The position numbers and the translations under genes are program-made. The notes beneath the pieces are model-generated. The model saw only the letters and a program-made list of their open reading frames with translations, did no database searches and was not told the origin of the DNA. A DNA stretch of 38,263 nt. Source: Thermoplasmatota archaeon (GTDB taxonomy: Archaea; Thermoplasmatota; JAKEGO01; JANQNJ01). Every line of letters begins with the position of its first letter. Within the stretch, counting starts at the first letter, position 1. This document shows positions 6,547 to 13,730 of this stretch, in pieces. The stretch is from contig JANQNJ010000146.1 in assembly GCA_028279645.1 (NCBI GenBank), forward strand, positions 1-38,263, written 5' to 3'.

Positions 6547-7830
6547 TCAAGAGCCGGATTTTGGACCCTCGAACGGTATGCCGGCATCGATCCTATCCGG
6601 CTTTACGTACTGGAACTCCTTCTCGTCCAGCTCGGGCATGTTCGGATCGCCCATCACGACGACCCCCTGCTTCTTGCTGGCGCCCCCATTCCCGATCCAT
6701 GTGACGAGGTCGGTCCTTTTTTCCTGCATCCTGTCATGGGCCATGCAGATCATTTCGACGCCGTGCCCGTTCCAGGGGGATGCGAGGTCTCCGAAGTTGC
6801 CGGCGAGGGTCAGCAGGTATTTGGGACTGGTCGCTAGTTCAATAAGATCATCACGGTGGTCGGCGATCAGCAATCTGCAGGACACCGCCTCCTGGCTCGG
6901 CCAGGCGGAGTACGGATCGAAAAGGACCTTCCGGGATGGATTGAACTCGTGGTACATCGCCTTGAAGTTCACTCCTGCCTGTTCGAAGGCAAGGTTTCCG
7001 GCCTTGTCAAGGTGTCCGTAATGGAGGAACTTGTAAGGGTCCTTGCTGTAGTTGGCGATGTGGTGGGATCCCAGAAGACCGGTCCGTGTCTCGATATTGT
7101 ATTCCTGAACGATCTTTGGGCTAGCAACGACGATGAAGCCGCTGGAATCCACATTGACCCTGGCGCTGTCGCCGAACCTGAACAGACCCCTTTCGGTCAG
7201 TTTCCTCTCACGTTTCTCATCGGGTTGACGCCTTGGTTCCTCGCCGAACTGTTCCTCGTAGGCCCTCTTGCTGTTCACGGCGGATGCGTTGGCGTATCCC
7301 CAGAAATCCGATTTCGTCATGGAGAGCCGGTGCATCAGGAACCCGGCGAACTCCTCGTACAGATCGAGCGGCTTCACACCGTTGTGGATCGCCAAAAGGC
7401 TCTGGATGTAGGCCTTGCCCCTGAGCAGCTTGATCGACTGTATCGCATCATGCGTGACCATGACACCGAGGTCGCAGACCCCGGCGTTGATGTCCTTCAT
7501 CAAGGAGGAGGCTGCTTCGGCGGGGGCTGCCCCGCTGAAGTACAGCGGTTGATCGTTGTCGATGACCTCGATACCGAGCATCGTTGCGATATCAGAGACC
7601 GTCGTGTATGGATTCTCCAACCTGGCAACTCCCATGAACCTGGCGTTGTATCCGTCCTTGACGATGTCCTCGAAGAGCTCGACGCCGTCGCGATGGGCAT
7701 CGATCGCTGGACCTTCGATGGCCTCCTTGATGGATGCCTCGGACTCTCCGACGACGTTCTTCGCCCAGCCGTCCAGACTCCGGACTAGGCTGGCATGAAC
7801 TATCATGGGTGGGCCTGGTACCTCCTTCAT
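6547..7830 (-). CDS. Conserved-looking soluble protein of unknown function (427 residues)
   Basis: I do not recognise this protein. It has no signal peptide or membrane segment and reads like a well-folded cytoplasmic enzyme, with motifs such as NPYTTVSDIATMLG, CDLGVMVTHDAIQS, GLLGSHHIANYSKDPYKFLHYGHLDKAGN, and a C-terminal VVVMGDPNMPELDEKEF. Paired His (GSHH, HYGH) and Asp/Glu clusters could be metal or substrate ligands, but that is speculation. Start: the ATG at 7830 would be leaderless from the T-rich TTTTTTAACTAT about 26 bases upstream. A second ATG at 7806 (MIVHASLVRSL) follows AAGGAGGT by 13 bases and is a serious alternative, giving 419 residues. It is convergent with the cyclophilin. 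Confidence 0.7.
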   Translation of the reverse strand: MKEVPGPPMIVHASLVRSLDGWAKNVVGESEASIKEAIEGPAIDAHRDGVELFEDIVKDGYNARFMGVARLENPYTTVSDIATMLGIEVIDNDQPLYFSGAAPAEAASSLMKDINAGVCDLGVMVTHDAIQSIKLLRGKAYIQSLLAIHNGVKPLDLYEEFAGFLMHRLSMTKSDFWGYANASAVNSKRAYEEQFGEEPRRQPDEKRERKLTERGLFRFGDSARVNVDSSGFIVVASPKIVQEYNIETRTGLLGSHHIANYSKDPYKFLHYGHLDKAGNLAFEQAGVNFKAMYHEFNPSRKVLFDPYSAWPSQEAVSCRLLIADHRDDLIELATSPKYLLTLAGNFGDLASPWNGHGVEMICMAHDRMQEKRTDLVTWIGNGGASKKQGVVVMGDPNMPELDEKEFQYVKPDRIDAGIPFEGPKSGS

Positions 7831-8202
7831 GCCAAGATATTACTCGTGATAGTTAAAAAAGGGAGCGGTTCATACGGTATTAATTGGAGCGCGTGAATCA
7901 TTTTATGCGGACATATTTGTGCGTCAGTTTTATGATTGTAAAGATCTGGAAAATATGTTAATCATGTTGTGATGAGGAACCCAATATTTTACTTCAACGT
8001 GGATCGAGAGGATAACGTTTTTATCCTACTATGACAATGATTCACATTGAGGGCTGTTTCAAGTTGAGGTGTGGTTCACCACATAAGATGATGCTCCAGA
8101 TGTGACCACCTTCCAGGCTTAGACCACCAGAGATTCCATTATCGATCCAAGGTATCGGACCCATCAGCACCAGTCCCTGTTCAGCGATAATAGGTGAGTA
8201 CT
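7831..8202. other. Intergenic region with two short inverted repeats
   Basis: A 370-base divergent gap without a convincing gene. It contains a perfect 7-bp hairpin AGGATAACGTTTTTATCCT (8009-8027) and the palindromic GTGGTTCACCAC (8071-8082), either of which could be a regulator site for the flanking genes. Nothing else is recognised. Confidence 0.4.
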
Positions 8203-8598
8203 ATGCCAATATCGTACAAGGTCATAGATGATGGGCACGGGATCATCGCACATGCGGAAGGGACCGTTTCTGCCAAGGAGTTCATTGACTACGAGGTAGC
8301 TCATGCTACTGATAATCGTATCCGTACACCTGTATCGGAGCTTCTGATCATCGAGAACAAAGCGCTCTCTCTAATAACAAACGGTGACATGGAACGTATC
8401 CTCGAACTTAGACTTGAGATCGAACAGAAACCCACGCCTCATAGACTCGGTATCGTAATACCTGACTCGGATCCACACGCATGGAACCTAGCAAGGTTCT
8501 ATGAGGGTATGGTCGAACTGCACTCTCCCGAGAGCGTTATAGTGTTCGGAGATGAGGTTATTGCCAGGACCTGGCTCGGCCTGGGCGATGGGAGTTGA
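8203..8598 (+). CDS. SpoIIAA/STAS-like fold protein
   Basis: Small soluble protein (131 residues) whose pattern fits the SpoIIAA-like/STAS fold: an opening beta strand pair (ISYKVIDDGHGIIAHAEGTVS), a helix, LLIIENKALSLI, and a second half ending PHAWNLARFYEGMVEL...VIVFGDEVIARTWLGL, which is the usual terminal helix and strand of these proteins. The precise role (ligand binding, regulation) is unknown. Start choice: the frame opens with GTG at 8194, but AGGTGAG at 8192-8198 is better read as the ribosome binding site of the ATG at 8203. It converges with the methyltransferase, seven bases between stops. Confidence 0.65.
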   Translation: MPISYKVIDDGHGIIAHAEGTVSAKEFIDYEVAHATDNRIRTPVSELLIIENKALSLITNGDMERILELRLEIEQKPTPHRLGIVIPDSDPHAWNLARFYEGMVELHSPESVIVFGDEVIARTWLGLGDGS

Positions 8599-8605
8599 GA
8601 AAATC

Positions 8606-9448
8606 CTACTTCTCGGCTACGATGACCCGGAAATATTCCATCTGGTCATCCTCGGCCCCGGTTAGCGATGGATACATTTCTACGTTGTTGAAACCACAAC
8701 CCGACAGGATCGATCTGTACTCTTCATTTGAATAGTCCTGGTAGCTGGCAGAATGAAGCTTGACATCGCCGGTAGCGGGATCGATCAGATAGTAGCGGAC
8801 AACCGCGGCCTTCAGATCAGGGCGCCAATGATTGTCCTGAAGACAGATGTATGGAGAACCAGACCACAGACCAGAGCTCATAGAGCTCCATGAATCTGGA
8901 GCACTACCGTTCGCCTCGATGACACCGGGCCCGTGGACCTCTAGGACCAAACGTCCGTTATTCGCCAGAGATCCCGATATCTTATCGAGAATTGCCTCTG
9001 CATCGGAAGGGGAGAACACGTTCAGTTCGCCGGAGATGAAGAGGACGAGATCCTGATCAAGAGGAAACTCTGCATTCCTTATATCTGCATGAATATATTC
9101 TATCTCAAGGTCCTTTTCTAAGGCGATTTCTTTGGCATAGCTTATCGATGCCGGCGAGTAGTCGATGCCGTTACATTTATGGCCCATTGAGGCCAGACGG
9201 GATGTGTACAGCCCTGGACCGCAGGCGAGGTCGAGTATTCGCGAGGGAGTTCCTTTCAGAATATGGGTATGGATCCATTCGACCTGGCGGTCGATGATAT
9301 CGGACCGGCGGCTGGCTGCATCATGGTCCTGTGACAGATGCTCTCTGAGCATGCGCCTCGAGAAATCGGCGTCGTTCCATGGGATGTTGTCCCCTTCGGT
9401 CCATGGCTTCGGATCCCTATTCCGGTTCACTACATTGTTCAGGTCCAT
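8606..9448 (-). CDS. Class I SAM-dependent methyltransferase
   Basis: Rossmann-fold methyltransferase of 280 residues. SAM-binding motif I is ILDLACGPGLYTSRLA (residues about 69-84), followed by CNGIDYSPASISYAKE with the acidic residue that binds the ribose, and DLVLFISGELNVF as motif IV. The segment VLEVHGPGV and a long beta-rich C-terminal half are typical of small-molecule methyltransferases; the substrate is unknown. It is the last gene of the six-gene minus-strand operon, 31 bases after the TetR regulator, so it is probably under the same control. Confidence 0.85.
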   Translation of the reverse strand: MDLNNVVNRNRDPKPWTEGDNIPWNDADFSRRMLREHLSQDHDAASRRSDIIDRQVEWIHTHILKGTPSRILDLACGPGLYTSRLASMGHKCNGIDYSPASISYAKEIALEKDLEIEYIHADIRNAEFPLDQDLVLFISGELNVFSPSDAEAILDKISGSLANNGRLVLEVHGPGVIEANGSAPDSWSSMSSGLWSGSPYICLQDNHWRPDLKAAVVRYYLIDPATGDVKLHSASYQDYSNEEYRSILSGCGFNNVEMYPSLTGAEDDQMEYFRVIVAEK

Positions 9449-9479
9449 GATATCGGTCCAGCCTCGTTTTGATGAACGT

Positions 9480-10046
9480 TCAGGCCCTGATCATGTCCCA
9501 CATCGTCGGAAAGAGGTCGTCGATGACCTGCTGGTCCTTTATCTTCCTGGATGAGAGATAGAGTATCGTGAAATAGACGTGGGAGGTGGTGGCCTCCATC
9601 AGGTATTCGATGGGAAGGTCCTTGATGACGCCCTCATCGATGGAACGCTGATAGATGTTACCGAGCAGGGCCATGTCCTCTGCAAGCTCGTCCCATGTCA
9701 TCTTCGTGATGTACGGCGACGACTTGTACATGACGATGAACTTCATCTTCTTCGGGTTCTTCAGGCCCCAATTGATGCTCAGATCCCAGAAGACCTTGAC
9801 GACCTCTTCGGTCATAATGATGTCATCAGGCATGGGTGGAAAGATCCCCATGAACTCCATCTTTGTCTCAAGGTATAGATCGTTGATGAGCGACTCCTTG
9901 TTGTCGAAATAGGTGAACAATGTGCCTGTAGCGACACCGGCGCTCCTGCTGATGCTGGCGGTGGAAGTGTTATCGAATCCCTTGCTGGTGAAGAGCTCCA
10001 GGGCGCTCTTCATCAGAGCCTTCCTCTTGTCCTTCGGCTTGCTCAT
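9480..10046 (-). CDS. TetR/AcrR-family transcriptional regulator
   Basis: A 188-residue regulator with a canonical TetR N-terminal helix-turn-helix: ALMKSALELFTSKGFDNTSTASISRSAGVATGTLFTYFDNKESL over residues about 9-52. The C-terminal ligand domain is all-helical and non-conserved as usual. The start codon overlaps the stop of the upstream small gene (ATGA). Because it is encoded within the SDR/hydrolase operon, and three matching inverted sites lie in that operon's promoter region (12834-12954), autogenous repression relieved by a small hydrophobic ligand is likely (inference). Confidence 0.93.
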   Translation of the reverse strand: MSKPKDKRKALMKSALELFTSKGFDNTSTASISRSAGVATGTLFTYFDNKESLINDLYLETKMEFMGIFPPMPDDIIMTEEVVKVFWDLSINWGLKNPKKMKFIVMYKSSPYITKMTWDELAEDMALLGNIYQRSIDEGVIKDLPIEYLMEATTSHVYFTILYLSSRKIKDQQVIDDLFPTMWDMIRA

Positions 10047-10249
10047 CGTGTCCGTATCTCCTTCAAGGTATATTTCGTTGTCCCCAGACCGATCCGTTCG
10101 GCGTGGTCGAAGGTCTTGATCCCTCTGAACCGCTTTCCGTTCTCCCTCCTGATGAAAGTGTCCAGCGATTCGCGGATGATGCTGATGATGCTGATGACCT
10201 CTTCAGGCGAGTCTTGGCAGTTGATTCTGGATAAGTGGAATGTCGACAT
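10043..10249 (-). CDS. Small hypothetical protein coupled to the TetR gene
   Basis: A 68-residue protein of unknown family (MSTFHLSRINCQDS...TKYTLKEIRTR). Support for being real: GAAGGA lies about nine bases before the ATG, only 23 bases separate it from the SDR gene upstream, and its TGA overlaps the TetR start as ATGA, the arrangement expected for translational coupling. The composition is mixed, with a central amphipathic helix (VISIISIIRESLDTFI). It may simply mediate coupling of TetR translation, or be a small partner of the operon enzymes. Confidence 0.5.
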   Translation of the reverse strand: MSTFHLSRINCQDSPEEVISIISIIRESLDTFIRRENGKRFRGIKTFDHAERIGLGTTKYTLKEIRTR

Positions 10250-10272
10250 AGTGTATTCCTTCAGATGGGCAA

Positions 10273-11100
10273 TTAAAGTTTACGAAATGCCCTCACGACC
10301 ATCCTGTCGTAACCTCTGTCTCCAAAGAGTCTGCGCATCCAGATCATTGTCCGTGCCATTTGACCCTTTACATACCTTGGTTTGGGCTTCTTCACAGTTG
10401 CTGCTCTTGCGATTGTCTCGCCAAGGACCGCCGGATCGGTTCCCATCTCCGCCATTCTCGGACTGTCCATCAATTTCATGAAGGGCTCGATCTGGTTCCC
10501 GTACGCCTTGACGCTGTGATATTTCTTCAACTGCTCGCCGAGCACTGCGCCGAAGTTCGTCCTGATCGCTCCCGGTTCAACTATGACGACATCGATCCCG
10601 AAATCCTTCACCTCGATCCGGAGGCAGTCAGAGAAACCCTCGATGGCATGCTTTGTGGCATGGTACCATGCGCCCAATGGTGTGTAGATCTTGCCGCCCA
10701 TTGACGAGATATTGACGATCCTCCCGGAACCCTGCTCTCTCATGTGCGGAAGCACCATCTGGGTCAGTTCCACCAGTCCGAAATAGTTGACGTCAAACTG
10801 ATAGCGACCATCCGCCATGGGTATCAGCTCCACAGGACCGTACAGACCGAAACCAGCGTTGTTGATCAGGATGTCTATCCTGCCCTCGTTCTTCAGGACC
10901 GTTTCAACAGCGTTCCTGTTGTCATCGGTCTTGGATACGTCCATTCCAATAGGCACGATCCGATACTGCTTCAGATCGTTCATCCTTTCGACGCGCCTTG
11001 CGCCGGCGTAGACCTTGTGTCCCTGCTTCGCGAGGACCTTTGCGGCCTCCTTCCCCATACCGGAGGAGGCACCGGTTATCAATACGACCTTTTCAGTCAT
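10273..11100 (-). CDS. Short-chain dehydrogenase/reductase (SDR)
   Basis: Classical SDR of 275 residues: cofactor motif TGASSGMG near the N-terminus, NNAGFG at about 85-90, and the catalytic YHATK around residue 153 preceded by ISSMGGKIYTPLGAW. The C-terminus is rich in basic residues (RTMIWMRRLFGDRGYDRMVVRAFRKL), hinting at membrane association. NAD(P)-dependent carbonyl/alcohol interconversion; substrate unknown. The frame is open further upstream, but the start at 11100 (MTEKVVLITG) fits the family and sits eight bases after the hydrolase stop. It is the second SDR of this operon and similar in layout to the one at 11999-12817. Confidence 0.92.
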   Translation of the reverse strand: MTEKVVLITGASSGMGKEAAKVLAKQGHKVYAGARRVERMNDLKQYRIVPIGMDVSKTDDNRNAVETVLKNEGRIDILINNAGFGLYGPVELIPMADGRYQFDVNYFGLVELTQMVLPHMREQGSGRIVNISSMGGKIYTPLGAWYHATKHAIEGFSDCLRIEVKDFGIDVVIVEPGAIRTNFGAVLGEQLKKYHSVKAYGNQIEPFMKLMDSPRMAEMGTDPAVLGETIARAATVKKPKPRYVKGQMARTMIWMRRLFGDRGYDRMVVRAFRKL

Positions 11101-11108
11101 GATATCAC

Positions 11109-11984
11109 TCACACATATTTCCCGAAGAACTCCAGCATCTTGTCCGGAGTATGATGGAAGTAATCGTACATCGCTAGCCTCTTCTTGATCACTGGCACCC
11201 AGACGATCTCCTTCTCCACCTTGAGGCGGTTGTAGTACTCCTTCACTCGGTTCAGGTCTGTCCATGGATCAAGCTCGGCCTGGACGACCATGGTCGGTAC
11301 GCTGATGTCCTTGATATTGGGCCAGCAGCTCTTGAAGAGCGACACACCTCCCCTGCCCAGGTTGATCTCGTCGGCCTTCTTGACGGTCTTCTCAGAGAAG
11401 CCGAAGGCCTGCAGGAAGGTGGCGTTACTGTACATCGGTTGCAGTGCGATCAGGGCCTTGATCTGAGGGAACTCCCTCAGGCCGTCCTTCGCGCCATAGG
11501 CATATGTTGTGGCGTTCGCTCCCTGACAGTAGCTCAGAAGACCGATGTTGGCATCCTTGTACTCGTCCCGCTCGGTGATGTACTTGACAGCGGCGATGAC
11601 GTCCTTGGACTCCTCGACCCCGCCTGTTATCCATTTGTTGGTCCCCTTTCCGCTGTTGCCGTGATTCCGCTGATCGTACATCAGGATGGTATAGCCCTCT
11701 TTGACAAGGTGTTGAACCGTGTTCAAGAAAACGATCTGCTTGTTGTACGCCTTGATCGGCCCTTTGCCCTTGGGCGTATAACCGCTTCTGCTTCCCTGGA
11801 CGCCGAAGTGGGAGAATATTATCACCCTGTCGTGATCACCCTTCACCAGCCAGCCTGACAGTTCGACGCGGTCGCTCGCCGCGAAGGTAACGTCCTCGTA
11901 CTCGTATCCATACTCGCTTGGATCCCCGATGACGGGTGACTTCCCAGGCGCGGACATGGCATTCGCGGCGAACTTCTGCATCAT
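11109..11984 (-). CDS. Alpha/beta hydrolase with cysteine at the nucleophile elbow
   Basis: The 291-residue protein has the alpha/beta-hydrolase core: RVIIFSHFGVQGSRSGY (oxyanion-side strand), ILMYDQRNHGNSG, a nucleophile elbow LLSYCQGANAT (about residues 149-159), an Asp in QAELDPWTD and a terminal His in DYFHHTPDKM. The elbow reads S-Y-C-Q-G, so the nucleophile would be Cys, as in dienelactone-hydrolase-like enzymes, not Ser. Substrate unknown; the two flanking SDRs suggest one catabolic or detoxification route. Start: the GTG at 11993 lies inside the ribosome binding site GGGTGAT, so ATG at 11984 is preferred. Confidence 0.85.
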   Translation of the reverse strand: MMQKFAANAMSAPGKSPVIGDPSEYGYEYEDVTFAASDRVELSGWLVKGDHDRVIIFSHFGVQGSRSGYTPKGKGPIKAYNKQIVFLNTVQHLVKEGYTILMYDQRNHGNSGKGTNKWITGGVEESKDVIAAVKYITERDEYKDANIGLLSYCQGANATTYAYGAKDGLREFPQIKALIALQPMYSNATFLQAFGFSEKTVKKADEINLGRGGVSLFKSCWPNIKDISVPTMVVQAELDPWTDLNRVKEYYNRLKVEKEIVWVPVIKKRLAMYDYFHHTPDKMLEFFGKYV

Positions 11985-11998
11985 AAGTATCACCCAAT

Positions 11999-12817
11999 TC
12001 AGATGCCCAGCTGTGACTTCACCCCGTTGATGATCGTCTCGTCGTCGTACTTCGACCTGTTCTCCATGAAAATGACGGCGTCATCTCCAGCAGGGTATCT
12101 GATCTTGGAGGTCCCGTCCGTGGCAGCCTCGTAGACGACCTTGGCAACGACCACTGGGTCGGCAGCATTCTCCATCATCGGACCCATTGCGGCCCATAAC
12201 TTCTGCATGAGCTCCTGATACTCGACCAGCTCCTCGTCGTTGAAGAAATCGAACGACCTGCCGCCGAAGTCGGTCTTGATCGCGCCCGGTTCGACGATCT
12301 TCGCCTTGCAGCCGATCTGCTCGAACTCGTAATTGAGGGCCTCGGTGATACCCTCGACAGCGAACTTGGTCCCGTGGTACAAGGAACCGAACGGGAATGT
12401 CATCCTACCGCCTATGGAGGACACGTTGATGAGGACGCCCTCCTTCCGCTCGCGGAAGTGAGGAATGACCGCCTGCGTGACATCGAGCAGGCCGATGACG
12501 TTCGTATCGAACTGCCTGCGGATGCTCTCGGATGATGCCGCTTCGAGCGGACCGTAAGCGCCGTACCCTGCATTGTTCAGAAGCACGTCTATCGACCCGA
12601 ACCTCTCCAACCCCTGGTCGATTGCGCTTGTGATCGAATCCCTGTCGGTCACATCGAGCCTTGTTACCAGGACGTTCTCAAGCTTGTCGAGCTCCTCCTC
12701 CTTCTCGGGGGTGCGCATCGTCGCGATGACGTTCCAGCCCTTCTCCTGGAAGTACTTCGCCGTCGCCCTTCCGATCCCGGTGGATGAGCCTGTGATGAGT
12801 ATCGTTTTAATTTCCAT
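11999..12817 (-). CDS. Short-chain dehydrogenase/reductase (SDR), first gene of the TetR operon
   Basis: A 272-residue classical SDR with TGSSTGIG cofactor motif (residues 9-16), LDVTDRDSI, NNAGYG (about 82-87), INVSSIGG and catalytic YHGTK (about 147-151), then VEPGAIKTDFGG. AAGGAGTG about nine bases before the ATG is a strong ribosome binding site. It heads the operon SDR, hydrolase, SDR, small protein, TetR, methyltransferase, all with gaps of under 35 bases or overlaps. The promoter region upstream carries three related 18-bp sites, so expression is probably controlled by the operon's own TetR protein. Confidence 0.93.
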   Translation of the reverse strand: MEIKTILITGSSTGIGRATAKYFQEKGWNVIATMRTPEKEEELDKLENVLVTRLDVTDRDSITSAIDQGLERFGSIDVLLNNAGYGAYGPLEAASSESIRRQFDTNVIGLLDVTQAVIPHFRERKEGVLINVSSIGGRMTFPFGSLYHGTKFAVEGITEALNYEFEQIGCKAKIVEPGAIKTDFGGRSFDFFNDEELVEYQELMQKLWAAMGPMMENAADPVVVAKVVYEAATDGTSKIRYPAGDDAVIFMENRSKYDDETIINGVKSQLGI

Positions 12818-12833
12818 ATCGTCACACTCCTTG

Positions 12834-12851
12834 AATGACTAATCAGTCATT
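12834..12851. promoter_or_regulatory. Putative TetR operator site 1
   Basis: AATGACTAATCAGTCATT, an inverted repeat with perfect 7-bp arms around four central bases, lies 17 bases upstream of the first SDR start codon, within the predicted 5' leader. It is the best of three related sites. Confidence 0.7.
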
Positions 12852-12876
12852 GTGTTGGGGGTACTTATACTTTTTG

Positions 12877-12894
12877 ATTGAATGGTCAGTCATA
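12877..12894. promoter_or_regulatory. Putative TetR operator site 2
   Basis: ATTGAATGGTCAGTCATA matches site 1 at 13 of 18 positions and abuts the TATA-like CTATATAG, so a bound protein would block initiation. Confidence 0.6.
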
Positions 12895-12910
12895 CTATAT
12901 AGGCTTTAAA
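12894..12910 (-). promoter_or_regulatory. Promoter of the SDR/TetR operon
   Basis: On the minus strand TTTAAAGCCTATATAG holds two TATA-like boxes. Either would start transcription near 12870-12885, giving a leader of roughly 55-65 bases that contains operator 1. Confidence 0.5.
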
Positions 12911-12936
12911 CGATTAAAAACGACAGTTATATCCAA

Positions 12937-12954
12937 ATTCAATGGTCATTCTAT
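12937..12954. promoter_or_regulatory. Putative TetR operator site 3
   Basis: ATTCAATGGTCATTCTAT matches site 2 at 13 of 18 positions. It lies upstream of the operon's TATA region, just beyond the stop of the MDR remnant. Confidence 0.45.
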
Positions 12955-12962
12955 ACCGGATA

Positions 12963-13151
12963 TCAAGCTTGTTCAGTTTCCTCGGAAACGATAGAAATGA
13001 CGACATTCCCCTTCTTGTGCCCCTTGTCGACGTACCTGTGTGCTTCGACGATCTCCTCGAACGAGTGCATCCTATCTATGACCGCCCTTTCGATCTCTAT
13101 GAGCTTGAGATGGTCGGGCGAACCACCTTTTGTGGTCTTGACTATCTTCAT
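12963..13151 (-). pseudogene. Internally deleted MDR dehydrogenase remnant (62-codon ORF)
   Basis: The frame starts [20 protein letters not shown], which resembles the N-terminus of medium-chain dehydrogenases. It passes directly into [18 protein letters not shown] and [13 protein letters not shown], which are the C-terminal signature of the same family. About 260 central residues, including the whole Rossmann domain, are missing without loss of frame. The start overlaps the flavodoxin stop as ATGA, so it would still be translated by coupling. It is most likely decayed from a full dehydrogenase, but an intact short frame leaves a retained micro-protein possible. Catalysis is not possible without the cofactor domain. 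Confidence 0.7.
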
Positions 13152-13615
13152 TTGATCTGCTCTATGATCTGCAGTGCGAACTCCCGTGCATTGTTCAGGT
13201 CCTCCACATTCGGTCTCCCACGGTTCATACCACCGAAATATTTCAGGAAGCTGTTGGTGTTGTATCCCTTGCACGCGAACTCGTCGAGAATGGAATATCC
13301 CTTGGAGGTCAGTTTCTCCCGCATCGCCTTGTGGTCGTTGGCGACCTTGTTCTTCCCCATTATTGCGCTGGTCGAGAAGAGGAACGCCTTGCCGTCGTCG
13401 ACCTGCACGAGCTTGTCGCTGAGATCGAGCATCTCATCATGGAATCGGGCACTGTATATTCCCGACCCGAAACCGATGATATCATATCCAGGAATATCGA
13501 TGGGATCTACCGACGAGGGCGGCATGGCCTCAGCCTCGAGGACCTCGGCCATGGCATTTGCTACCTTCTCGGTGTTCATGTGATGATATGAATAGACGAT
13601 TATCAGCGCTTTCAT
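13148..13615 (-). CDS. Flavodoxin family protein
   Basis: A 155-residue flavodoxin-fold protein. The opening strand and FMN-phosphate loop read [21 protein letters not shown] (residues 4-24), with the usual Thr-rich loop altered to [29 protein letters not shown] is the second FMN-contacting segment and [11 protein letters not shown] the third. It likely carries electrons through FMN or acts as a small quinone/menaquinone-type reductase; no partner is certain. It is upstream of, and coupled by ATGA overlap to, the MDR remnant, so the pair may once have been a two-gene redox unit. Divergent from the protease gene at 13731. Confidence 0.88.
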   Translation of the reverse strand: MKALIIVYSYHHMNTEKVANAMAEVLEAEAMPPSSVDPIDIPGYDIIGFGSGIYSARFHDEMLDLSDKLVQVDDGKAFLFSTSAIMGKNKVANDHKAMREKLTSKGYSILDEFACKGYNTNSFLKYFGGMNRGRPNVEDLNNAREFALQIIEQIK

Positions 13616-13700
13616 TCATTCCTGGCTCCGAGAGGTTCATTGTGCCTTCTTATCAAAAAACTTACGCAATCTGTGGATTTTGAACCTGTTCTCCACAATC

Positions 13701-13710
13701 TATTTATAAA
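13701..13710 (+). promoter_or_regulatory. TATA box for the subtilisin-like protease
   Basis: TATTTATAAA is centred about 26 bases before the ATG at 13731, which predicts a leaderless transcript. Confidence 0.6.
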
Positions 13711-13730
13711 GTGGTCAGGAATCATTCGTC

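Noticed and set aside
6856-7788. 310-codon plus-strand frame
   Set aside because: Antisense shadow of the 427-residue gene, rich in Val/Asp/Gly as expected for the complement of GC-rich coding DNA.
8194-8202. GTG at 8194 as start of the STAS-like gene
   Set aside because: The GTG is part of the AGGTGAG ribosome site serving the ATG at 8203.
10273-11265. Long N-terminal extension of the second SDR
   Set aside because: The extra 55 residues are out-of-frame reading of the hydrolase end, and the SDR fold starts at MTEKVVLITG.
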